This document shows, piece after piece, positions 1 through 6,654 of a stretch of DNA of 15,222 bases. The stretch's first letter is position 1; every line of letters starts with the position of its first letter. A model generated the notes under the pieces. The model saw only the letters and a program-made list of their open reading frames with translations. It was not told where the DNA came from and searched no databases. Both the position numbers and the translations under genes were made by a program. The DNA comes from Clostridia bacterium (GTDB lineage Bacteria > Bacillota > Clostridia > Christensenellales > Aristaeellaceae): NCBI GenBank assembly GCA_017620115.1, contig JAFZRB010000363.1:1-15222 (forward strand), in the 5' to 3' direction.

Positions 1-24
1 CGCCGGAGCGACTTGCTTTCTGCC

Positions 25-447
25 TCACAGATTCGCCTTGATGGCCTCGATGAGTTCCTTGTACTCCGCCTCCGTGAGGTACTTCTCCTTCGGATTCATG
101 GCGAACACGCCGCCCCACTCGTAGCCGTCCCGGTACTTGGGCACGAGATGGAAGTGCAGGTGGTGGCCAGTGTCGCCGTACGCGCCGTAGTTGATCTTGT
201 CGGGATGGAACGCCTTATGCAGCGCCTTGGCCACGCGGTCGATGTCCGCGAAGTAGGCGTCGCGCTCCTCGCCGGTCAGCTCCACGAATTCGCTCACGTG
301 CTTCTTGTGCGCCACGATCACGCGGCCCTTGTGGCTCTGCTCCTTGAACAGATACAGCTTCGACGCCGGGAGATCGCAGATCTTGATGCCGAATTCGTCC
401 AGTTCAGGGCCCTCGAAGCAGTAGGCGCAGCCCTTGTTGTCTACCAT
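25..447 (-). CDS. HIT-family nucleotide-binding protein
   Basis: This 140-aa protein belongs to the histidine triad superfamily, whose members hydrolyse or transfer nucleotidyl groups from nucleoside phosphoramidates and dinucleotides in the cytoplasm. The triad signature H96-L-H98-F-H100-L-V is intact and is preceded by an extra His95. H100 corresponds to the usual second-loop histidines of the active site. A C7-x2-C10 pair near the N-terminus resembles the zinc ligands of some HIT proteins, but the other ligands are not obvious. The length is normal for the family. The ATG start has an AAGGAGGAG ribosome site about 4 bp upstream. The gene is the last visible member of the valS series, 27 bp after the PHP gene, and no terminator is visible in the 24 bases left before the window edge. 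The family is certain; the substrate is unknown. Confidence 0.92.
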   Translation of the reverse strand: MVDNKGCAYCFEGPELDEFGIKICDLPASKLYLFKEQSHKGRVIVAHKKHVSEFVELTGEERDAYFADIDRVAKALHKAFHPDKINYGAYGDTGHHLHFHLVPKYRDGYEWGGVFAMNPKEKYLTEAEYKELIEAIKANL

Positions 448-474
448 GCCGTTCTCCTCCTTTTTATTTGGTCG

Positions 475-1284
475 TCACAGTGCTTCTTCCACAAACAGTT
501 CATCGCCCTCGCCCAGCCGCCATATGCTCCTGAAGCCCGCCGCGCGCATCACCTCGAGCGCCGCGTCCAGGCCGCAGATCAGCTTCTCCGCGTCGTGGCA
601 GTCGCTGCCGAAGGTCACGCGCCCGCCCAGCTCCCGCCAGCGTTTGAGCTGGCGCAGTGCGGGATAGGGCCGCGTGCGCCGGCCGCGCGCGATGGCGCCG
701 GTGTTGACCTCCAGGAGGCGCGTCCCGTCGCAGCAGGCCTCCAGCGCCTCCAGCGCGAGGGCCTGGTAGGCCGGGTCGTCCTCGTCGAAGAATCTGCCTC
801 CCTCGTTGAACTTGCAGATCAGATCGTAATGGGCTATCACATCCGGCCTGATCCTTTTACACATTTCTACTTCGCGCGTATAGTAATTCTTCGCCATGGC
901 CAGCGCGTCGCCTGAAAACCCTTCGCGAAGCAACCGCTCGAAGCTTTCCTCGCTGTGATCCACGGAATGGACCACGCCGTCGCGCCCGTCGAGATAGTGC
1001 ACCGTGCCCAGCCGGTAATCGTAGGGGATCGTACGGTAGCCGAAATAGTCCTGCTCGATGCCCAGCCATATCTTCATACGGCCCTCGTACAGCTTCGCGA
1101 CGCGCCGCACCTCGGCGGCATATTTCGTCTCGCCCCGCATGCCGAACAGGTTGATGGTCTGCGGGCCGTGCCCCGAAAAACCCAGCGACACCAGTCCCAT
1201 TTCATACGCCCTCTGCGCCATATGCTCGATGGTTTCTTTTCCGTCGCAGAACACGCTGTGCGTGTGGAGATTGGAAAGATGCAT
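475..1284 (-). CDS. PHP-family histidinol-phosphatase-like hydrolase
   Basis: This 269-aa metal-dependent phosphoesterase of the PHP superfamily resembles HisJ/HisK histidinol-phosphatase, which dephosphorylates L-histidinol phosphate late in histidine synthesis. The expected metal ligands are visible: H7-T-H9 at the N-terminus, H39 in SGHG, E77 in GIEQDY, H96, H152 in AHYDL and the D228-x-H230 pair in GSDCH. They are spaced as in the trinuclear PHP site. I chose the ATG start because GGTGAT lies 4 bp upstream. A GTG three codons earlier is possible but has almost no spacing from its purine-rich site. The gene follows folC by 15 bp in the same transcript series. No other his gene is visible, so a different phosphoester substrate cannot be excluded. 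The fold is certain; the substrate assignment is moderate. Confidence 0.85.
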   Translation of the reverse strand: MHLSNLHTHSVFCDGKETIEHMAQRAYEMGLVSLGFSGHGPQTINLFGMRGETKYAAEVRRVAKLYEGRMKIWLGIEQDYFGYRTIPYDYRLGTVHYLDGRDGVVHSVDHSEESFERLLREGFSGDALAMAKNYYTREVEMCKRIRPDVIAHYDLICKFNEGGRFFDEDDPAYQALALEALEACCDGTRLLEVNTGAIARGRRTRPYPALRQLKRWRELGGRVTFGSDCHDAEKLICGLDAALEVMRAAGFRSIWRLGEGDELFVEEAL

Positions 1285-1299
1285 GATAATCACCCGCCT

Positions 1300-2598
1300 T
1301 TATAATCTGCCGCCGTCGTCTTTCAGCATCAGCCGCATGTCGCCCGCGAGGTATAACGAGCCGCATATGAGAACGACGCCGTCCTCCCCGGCCAGCTCGC
1401 GCGCCCGAATGAGCGCCCGCGCCTCGTCCGCGATCGCTTCCGCCGACAGGCCGTGCGCGTTGAGCTGCGCGGCCAGCGCCTCGCAGGGCAGCGCGCGCGG
1501 ATAGTCGATCTGCGTGGCGACCGCCGCGTCCGCCATGCCCGCCAAGATGCGCGCGCACTCGTCGGTGTCCTTGTCCTTCATCATGCCGGTCAGGCACACG
1601 ACGCGCCGTCCCGGCAGGAATTCGCGCACATACTCCGCCAGCGCCCGGGCGCCGTGGGCATTGTGCGCGCCGTCGATGAGCGTGCGCCCGTCCAGCCATT
1701 CCAGCCGCGCGGGCCACACGGCCGCCTCCAGGCCGCGCATCGCCTTCTCTTCGTCCAGACGCCAGCCCTTTTCGCGCAGCAGGTCGAGCCCCGCCAGCGC
1801 CAGGCAGGCGTTGTCGACCTGGTGCCGCCCGGCCAGCGCGATGCGGGCGTGATGCCCGTTATAATCAAACTCAGCGCCGCGCGCATGGCAGGAAACGTTT
1901 TCCGGAATACGTTCGGCGAGGTCACAGAGCGCCGCGCCGCGTCCGCGCGCGATATCGCGGAACACGTTTCGCACGCTCACGGTCTGCTGGCGCTGCACGG
2001 CGACCGGCACGCCCGGCTTGATGATGCCCGCCTTCTCAAAGGCGATCTGCTCAAGCGTATCGCCCAGCTGTTTGGTGTGCTCCAGGCCGATGGGGCCGAT
2101 CAGGCAAATTTCGGGCGATATGATGTTCGTGGCATCCAGCCGGCCGCCCAGTCCCACCTCGATCACCGCCGCGTCCACGCGCTCTTCCGCGAACCACATG
2201 AGCGCCAGCGCCGTGCCCAGCTCGAACCACGTGGGCTTTATGCCCCGTTCGGCCAGCGCCTCGGCCGCCTCGCGCACCCGTTCGGCCAACTGCGTAAAGT
2301 CCGCGTCGCCGATGGGCTCGCCGTTCACGCGCATGCGTTCGCTGTAGCGCATGAGGTAAGGAGAGGTGTACAGGCCGGTCTTCAGCCCGCATTCGCGCAG
2401 CATCCTCTCCAGCAGGGCGCAGGTCGAGCCCTTGCCGTTGGTGCCCGCCACATGGACGCACCTGAGCTTATCCTGGGGATCGCCCAGCGCGGCGGCCAGC
2501 GCGCGCATGTTGTCGAGGCCGTTTTTTTCGCTCGCATAGCGCAGGCCATCGATCCATGCGATGGCCTGCGCCGCGTTTTCAAACGGAGTTCTGTTCAT
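1300..2598 (-). CDS. folC: Folylpolyglutamate synthase / dihydrofolate synthase
   Basis: This 432-aa cytoplasmic ligase of the Mur-ligase superfamily adds glutamate to folates with ATP, and often also makes dihydrofolate from dihydropteroate. The ATP-binding P-loop GTNGKGS lies at residues 52-58. Downstream come YTSPYL (substrate loop), EVGLGGRLDATN, LEHTKQLGDT and the C-terminal-domain motif DGAHN. The length matches the family. The open frame extends another 70 codons upstream, but that part overlaps valS in another frame and has no domain sequence, so the ATG 4 bp after the valS stop is preferred. No strong ribosome site lies close to it. A GAGGAG inside the valS 3' end is about 19 bp away, which suggests translation by reinitiation after valS. 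The adjacent valS-folC order is common in Firmicutes. Confidence 0.95.
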   Translation of the reverse strand: MNRTPFENAAQAIAWIDGLRYASEKNGLDNMRALAAALGDPQDKLRCVHVAGTNGKGSTCALLERMLRECGLKTGLYTSPYLMRYSERMRVNGEPIGDADFTQLAERVREAAEALAERGIKPTWFELGTALALMWFAEERVDAAVIEVGLGGRLDATNIISPEICLIGPIGLEHTKQLGDTLEQIAFEKAGIIKPGVPVAVQRQQTVSVRNVFRDIARGRGAALCDLAERIPENVSCHARGAEFDYNGHHARIALAGRHQVDNACLALAGLDLLREKGWRLDEEKAMRGLEAAVWPARLEWLDGRTLIDGAHNAHGARALAEYVREFLPGRRVVCLTGMMKDKDTDECARILAGMADAAVATQIDYPRALPCEALAAQLNAHGLSAEAIADEARALIRARELAGEDGVVLICGSLYLAGDMRLMLKDDGGRL

Positions 2599-2602
2599 AT
2601 GG

Positions 2603-5320
2603 TTAAAGCGTTTTGAGCTCCTCGATGCGGGCGTCCAGCGACGCGAGCATCGCCCTGTTCGTTTCCAGCTTGGTTTTCTCGGCTTCCACCAGCTGCTGCG
2701 GCGCCTTCGAGAGGAAGCCCTGGTTGGCCAGCTTGCCTTCCGCGCGCGCGATCTCGCGCTCCACGTTCTCGCGGTCCTTGCCGAGGCGCTTGAGCTCCTT
2801 GTCCACATCCACCAGGTCGCCCAGGGGGATGTACAGCTCGCAGGCCGCGCACACGGCGCTGGCGGACTTCTCCGGGTTCTCGTCGTCCGCTCCGATCAAC
2901 TCCACGGCGCTGGCGAAGGCCAGGCGCGTGAAGTAGTTTCCGGCGTGTCCGAACGTCTCGCGCCAGCCCTCGGCAGGCCGGATGATCAGCCTCGCGCGGC
3001 GGCCCACGGCCACGTTCATCTCGGCGCGGAGATTGCGGATGGCGCGGATGGCGTCCATCACACCCTCCAGCTGCGCCGCTTCCGCCGGGAAGTCGTATTC
3101 GGGCTTCGCCTGCGGCCAGGCGCTCATCATGACGCTGCCCTCGGTGCCGGGCAGGTAGCGGAAGATCTCGTCGGTGATGAACGGCATGAAGGGATGCAGC
3201 AGCTTCATCGTACCCTCCAGCACATACACCAGCACCTCGCGCACGGTCTGCTTGGCCTCGGCGTCGTCGCCGTTCAGGCGCTGCTTGGCCAGCTCGATGT
3301 ACCAGTCGCAGTACATGCTCCAGATGAAGTCGTACACCTCCTGCGCGGCCATGCCCAGGTCGTAGTCGTCGAAGTGGGCCGTCACGGAGCGCACGGTATC
3401 CTGATAGCGCGTGAGGATCCACTTGTCGGCCAGCGTGAGTCTGTCGACGGAGGGCAGGCCCTGCGGCTCGAAGTCCGCCATGTTCATCATCACGAAGCGG
3501 GCCGCGTTCCAGATCTTGTTGGCGAAATTGCGCGCGGATTCGATCTTCTCATCGCTCATGCGCAGGTCGTTGCCGGGCGACACGCCCAGAGCCAGCGAAA
3601 TGCGCAGCGCGTCCGCGCCGTATTTCTCGATCATCTCAATGGGATCGATGCCGTTGCCCAGGGATTTGCTCATCTTCCGGCCCTGCGCGTCGCGCACGAG
3701 GCCGTGGAGCAGCACCGTATGGAAGGGCGTCTCCCCCATCTGCTCCACGCCGGAGAAAATCATGCGGGCCACCCAGAAGAAGATGATATCGTAGCCGGAC
3801 ACCAGCACGGAAGTGGGATAGAAGTACCTGAGGTCTTCCGTATCCTCCGGCCAGCCCAGCGTGGAGAAAGGCCACAGCGCCGAGGAGAACCAGGTATCCA
3901 GCACGTCCTCGTCCTGGTGCATGTCAGATCCGCACTTCGGGCATTTGGCCACGTTCTCGCGGCTGATGACCATCTCGCCGCATTCGTCGCAGTAATACGC
4001 CGGGATGCGGTGGCCCCACCACAGCTGGCGGGAAATGCACCAGTCGCGGGTGTTCTCCATCCAGTTGTAGAACACTTTGGCGAAGCGCTCCGGGATGAAG
4101 CGGGTCTTGCCCTCCCGCACGGCCTGTACGGCAGGCCTGGCCAGCGGCTCCATCTTCACGAACCACTGCTTCGAGACCATGGGCTCGATGTCGGTGTGGC
4201 AGCGGTAGCAGGTGCCCACATCGTGCTTCAAAGGCTCCACGCTCTTGAGGAATCCGCCGGCCTCCAGGTCGGCGAGGATGGCCTTGCGGGCCTCCAACGT
4301 GGTGAGGCCCGCGTACTTGCCGCAGTCCAGCACCTCGGGCTCGTTCTCGGCTCCACGGCCGCTGGCGATCAGCTCGGCCGCCTCGGCGGCCTCCGCGGCG
4401 CCGGTCATATGGCCGTCGTAGGTGAACACGCGCACGATGGGCAGGCTGTGGCGCTGGCCCACCTCGAAGTCGTTCGGGTCGTGGGCGGGGGTGATCTTCA
4501 CCACGCCGGTGCCCTTTTCCATGTCGGCGTGCTCGTCGCACACGATGGGGATTTCCTTGTTCAGAAGCGGCAGGATCACATGGCAGCCGTGCAAGTGCTT
4601 ATAACGCGGATCCTCCGCGTTGATGGCCACGGCGGTGTCGCCCAGCATGGTTTCGGGGCGGGTGGTGGCCAGCTCGAGAAACTCGCCGGTCTCCTTCACG
4701 GGATACAGCAGGTGCCAGAAATGGCCGTCCTTCTCCGCGTATTCCACCTCGGCGTCCGAAATGGAGGTGTTGCAGTGGGGGCACCAGTTCACCATGCGGT
4801 TGCCGCGATAGATGAGGCCCTTGTCGTACAGCCGCACGAACACCTCCACCACGGCCTTGTTGAGGCCCTCGTCCATGGTGAAGCGCTCGCGGCTCCAGTC
4901 GCAGGACGCGCCCAGCTTGCGCTGCTGCTGCACGATGCGGCCGCCGTACTGCTCGCGCCATTTCCAGGCGCGGCGCAGGAACTCCTCGCGGCCGATGTCC
5001 TGCTTGCTGAGGCCCTCCTTGCGCATGGCTTCCACGATCTTCGCCTCAGTGGCGATGGAGGCGTGGTCGGTGCCCGGCAGCCACAGCGTGGGATCGCCCT
5101 TCATGCGGTGGTAGCGCGTGAGGGCGTCCTGCGGCAGGGTGTCCATGGCGTGGCCCATATGCAGCTGTCCCGTGATATTCGGCGGCGGCATCACGATGGT
5201 GAACGGCTTTTTGCCGGACACGCGATGCGCCTTGAAGTAGCCCTTTTCTTCCCATTCGGCGTACAGGCGATCCTCGATCTCCCGGGGCGCGTACACCTTT
5301 TCCATTTCCACGTTCTTCAT
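2603..5320 (-). CDS. valS: Valyl-tRNA synthetase
   Basis: This 905-aa class Ia aminoacyl-tRNA synthetase charges tRNA-Val with valine in the cytoplasm. The HIGH-type motif is HMGH at residues 54-57, preceded by PPPNITG. The KMSKS loop is at residues 549-553. The large insertion between them is the CP1 editing domain that removes mischarged threonine. It is followed by Cys pairs (CYRCH and the CDECG...CPKCG knuckle) that fit zinc binding. The C-terminal 60 residues (LKRLGKDRENVEREI onward) are the coiled coil typical of bacterial ValRS. The length is normal. The ATG start is preceded by AAAGGAATGGGAG. The gene lies downstream of a valine-type T-box leader, with one 68-codon gene in between, and its stop is 4 bp from the folC start. 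Expression should rise when tRNA-Val is uncharged. Confidence 0.98.
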   Translation of the reverse strand: MKNVEMEKVYAPREIEDRLYAEWEEKGYFKAHRVSGKKPFTIVMPPPNITGQLHMGHAMDTLPQDALTRYHRMKGDPTLWLPGTDHASIATEAKIVEAMRKEGLSKQDIGREEFLRRAWKWREQYGGRIVQQQRKLGASCDWSRERFTMDEGLNKAVVEVFVRLYDKGLIYRGNRMVNWCPHCNTSISDAEVEYAEKDGHFWHLLYPVKETGEFLELATTRPETMLGDTAVAINAEDPRYKHLHGCHVILPLLNKEIPIVCDEHADMEKGTGVVKITPAHDPNDFEVGQRHSLPIVRVFTYDGHMTGAAEAAEAAELIASGRGAENEPEVLDCGKYAGLTTLEARKAILADLEAGGFLKSVEPLKHDVGTCYRCHTDIEPMVSKQWFVKMEPLARPAVQAVREGKTRFIPERFAKVFYNWMENTRDWCISRQLWWGHRIPAYYCDECGEMVISRENVAKCPKCGSDMHQDEDVLDTWFSSALWPFSTLGWPEDTEDLRYFYPTSVLVSGYDIIFFWVARMIFSGVEQMGETPFHTVLLHGLVRDAQGRKMSKSLGNGIDPIEMIEKYGADALRISLALGVSPGNDLRMSDEKIESARNFANKIWNAARFVMMNMADFEPQGLPSVDRLTLADKWILTRYQDTVRSVTAHFDDYDLGMAAQEVYDFIWSMYCDWYIELAKQRLNGDDAEAKQTVREVLVYVLEGTMKLLHPFMPFITDEIFRYLPGTEGSVMMSAWPQAKPEYDFPAEAAQLEGVMDAIRAIRNLRAEMNVAVGRRARLIIRPAEGWRETFGHAGNYFTRLAFASAVELIGADDENPEKSASAVCAACELYIPLGDLVDVDKELKRLGKDRENVEREIARAEGKLANQGFLSKAPQQLVEAEKTKLETNRAMLASLDARIEELKTL

Positions 5321-5358
5321 ATTCTCCCATTCCTTTCATCTGTCTGAAAACAGTTGTT

Positions 5359-5565
5359 TTACCCAATAATCTTCATGGTGACCAGCGCGCCGGCGGCCAC
5401 GGCCAGCAGCCCTATGAGCTTCAGCGCCGTTTTCCGCCTCTCGCGGCCCTGCGAAAGAGGACCCGACAGCGCATTCAGCGCGACGCCCAGCGCCATCAAG
5501 AAGAGCCCAACGGGATTCCAGCGGCCGAAATCGCCCGCGTCGCCGGAAAAGATCTTCTCAAGCAC
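5359..5565 (-). CDS. Small two-helix membrane protein between T-box and valS
   Basis: This 68-aa protein is not recognised by family. Two hydrophobic stretches, about residues 18-34 (PVGLFLMALGVALNAL) and 48-66 (LKLIGLLAVAAGALVTM), are separated by a basic loop containing GRERRK, so a membrane hairpin with its loop in the cytoplasm is likely. The start is GTG with an excellent GGAAGGTGAT ribosome site 7 bp upstream, which makes translation credible despite the small size. It is the first open frame after the T-box terminator and ends 38 bp before valS. It should therefore be induced with valS by valine starvation or uncharged tRNA-Val. No function can be assigned from sequence. Confidence 0.72.
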   Translation of the reverse strand: MLEKIFSGDAGDFGRWNPVGLFLMALGVALNALSGPLSQGRERRKTALKLIGLLAVAAGALVTMKIIG

Positions 5566-5598
5566 TCTGTATCACCTTCCTTCAATCCGCACTGGCAC

Positions 5599-5632
5599 AA
5601 AAAACGCGCCCCGCAAAAGGACGCGCAGGGCG
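5599..5632 (-). terminator. T-box attenuator terminator
   Basis: The stem CGCGTCC/GGGCGCG (5625-5619 with 5611-5605, one T-G pair) has a 7-nt loop and runs directly into six T residues at 5604-5599. An alternative register, CGCCCTGC/GCGGGGCG, overlaps it. The 5' arm contains the GTCCTT that would otherwise pair with AAGG of the T-box to form the antiterminator. The two structures are mutually exclusive, as expected of this riboswitch class. The terminator ends 33 bp before the 68-codon gene. Confidence 0.85.
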
Positions 5633-5832
5633 TGGTACCACCTTCATTCGGAGCGGATGCCCGCTCCCTCTGCGCGCTGTAAGGGGCGCTCCCCGGACGG
5701 GCTACTCCGTTCGCCCGTTCCTCCTCCGAAGCGACCTTCACGGGCGGCCTGCGCGGACGGCCTTTCAGCCAGTGAACCGTCCTCTCTGAGCGCGCCGGAT
5801 ACCGCTACTCCTCTTCATCACGGGAGAATATC
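5599..5832 (-). promoter_or_regulatory. T-box riboswitch leader, tRNA-Val specific
   Basis: This is a leader RNA of about 230 nt that reads tRNA charging and controls transcription termination. The conserved T-box sequence AAGGTGGTACCACG is at 5644-5631. Its UGGU pairs with the ACCA end expected of tRNA-Val (discriminator A). Upstream are a Stem III hairpin with a perfect 7-bp stem, GGAGCGG/CCGCTCC, around a GCAT loop, and the distal Stem I signature CAGAGAGG followed by the 6-bp GGACGG/CCGTCC stem. A GATGAAGAGGAGTAG segment resembles the K-turn and specifier-loop region. A candidate specifier codon GTC (Val) sits at 5735-5733, just after GTGAAG. The exact specifier register is inferred, since GGT overlaps it by two bases. 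The UGGU bulge and the downstream valS favour valine. Confidence 0.93.
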
Positions 5833-5838
5833 GAATAT

Positions 5839-5867
5839 ATTATAAGGGAAAAACGCCGTTCCGTCAA
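5839..5867 (-). promoter_or_regulatory. Sigma-A promoter of the T-box/valS series
   Basis: The -35 box TTGACG (5867-5862) and -10 box TATAAT (5844-5839) have an ideal 17-bp spacer. The start of transcription should fall near 5832, placing the whole T-box structure in the leader. The TGA stop codon of pgsA (5866-5864) lies within the -35 hexamer. Confidence 0.88.
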
Positions 5868-6433
5868 TGCGCTTTCCCGCCTTTTCCGTTTTTAACTTTC
5901 CCGCCTTTTCCGTTTTTAACATAGATCAGGCCGTAATACACCATCGAGAAAAGGCTCATGCCCAGCCCCGCATACAGCAGCGCATGTCCGATACGGCTGA
6001 CCGCCTCAACGCCGTGCCACGGGAAAATCGCCGCGATGGCCAGCATCAACAGCGCCGTGGCCACCTTGCCCGACCAGTTCGACATGACCACCGTGTCGCG
6101 TTTCTTGAACAGCAGCGTGCCGCCTGTGACCATCACGGTCTCCTTCGCCAGCAGCACGATCACCACCCACCAGGGCAGATAACCCGTCACGGCGAGACAG
6201 AGCATCATGCTCAGCTGCATCAGCTTGTCGGCCAGGGGATCCATGAGCTTCCCGAACGCCGTCACCTGGTTGAGCCGCCGCGCGAGGTAGCCGTCCGCCG
6301 CGTCGGTGACGCAGGCCGCCGCATACACCGCGAACGCCGGCGCCGTCTGTCCATGACAAAAGAGCGCAATGAAAATCGGTATGAGGATGATCCGGATGAT
6401 CGTGAGGACGTTTGGAATATTCAGCACAAACAC
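5864..6433 (-). CDS. pgsA: CDP-diacylglycerol--glycerol-3-phosphate 3-phosphatidyltransferase
   Basis: This 189-aa integral membrane enzyme makes phosphatidylglycerophosphate, the precursor of phosphatidylglycerol, from CDP-diacylglycerol and glycerol 3-phosphate. The CDP-alcohol phosphatidyltransferase signature is complete: D44-x2-D47-G48-x2-A51-R52-x8-G61-x3-D65-x3-D69. Several hydrophobic helices surround it, beginning with NIPNVLTIIRIILIPIF, which is typical of PgsA N-termini. I chose a GTG start at 6433 because AAGGA lies 9 bp upstream and homologues begin near this point. The open frame runs 28 codons further but crosses the promoter. The C-terminus is unusual: a perfect 24-bp duplication encodes VKNGKGGK twice and adds a lysine/glycine-rich tail before AH. 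The gene has its own promoter and is followed at once by the valS promoter. Confidence 0.93.
   Translation of the reverse strand: MFVLNIPNVLTIIRIILIPIFIALFCHGQTAPAFAVYAAACVTDAADGYLARRLNQVTAFGKLMDPLADKLMQLSMMLCLAVTGYLPWWVVIVLLAKETVMVTGGTLLFKKRDTVVMSNWSGKVATALLMLAIAAIFPWHGVEAVSRIGHALLYAGLGMSLFSMVYYGLIYVKNGKGGKVKNGKGGKAH
5873..5920 (-). repeat. Two-copy perfect 24-bp tandem repeat inside pgsA
   Basis: Positions 5873-5896 and 5897-5920 are identical 24-mers (beginning TTTCCCGCC on the plus strand). Because the unit is in frame, each copy encodes VKNGKGGK at the C-terminus of PgsA. It looks like a recent slippage or duplication, because synonymous sites are identical too. Confidence 0.95.
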
Positions 6434-6476
6434 AGCGCATCTTCCTTTTGTTTGCGCAGGTACGCATGATAGGCGT

Positions 6477-6505
6477 ATTATAGCATTTTTATCGGCCGGT
6501 GACAA
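6477..6505 (-). promoter_or_regulatory. Promoter of pgsA
   Basis: TTGTCA (6505-6500) and TATAAT (6482-6477) are separated by 17 bp. A TGC immediately before the -10 gives an extended -10 element. The expected leader is about 37 nt and ends at the AAGGA site of pgsA. Confidence 0.85.
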
Positions 6506-6589
6506 CGCGAAACCCAAATCTTTTGCATATCTTCATATTTTTTGAAGGCGGGCGTGCAGCCGTGCCGCGTGTAAATTTCTCTGTTTGGC

Positions 6590-6618
6590 TTGATTTTCAG
6601 CCCGATTGGCATTATTCT
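6590..6618 (+). promoter_or_regulatory. Candidate promoter of the 5'-nucleotidase gene
   Basis: TTGATT (6590-6595) and TATTCT (6613-6618) are 17 bp apart and would give a leader of about 30 nt before the ATG. Both boxes deviate from consensus, so this is the best candidate rather than a firm site. The rest of 6434-6654 holds the divergent pgsA promoter and no other structure that I can see. Confidence 0.5.
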
Positions 6619-6654
6619 ATACGTGGTTCCAAATCATTTTTACAGGAGGAAGAT

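Noticed and set aside
1453..2616. A plus-strand open frame of 387 codons opposite folC
   Set aside because: Antisense shadow with Arg/His/Ala-rich translation and no motifs; folC is secure.
2561..5347. A plus-strand open frame of 928 codons opposite valS
   Set aside because: It is the antisense shadow of valS in GC-rich DNA. It is rich in His, Ala, Gly and Val with no domain motifs, and valS on the other strand has every expected signature.
5496..5741. A minus-strand open frame of 81 codons within the valS leader
   Set aside because: It lies over the T-box structure and terminator, has a low-complexity translation and no homologue-like pattern. The RNA structure explains the sequence.
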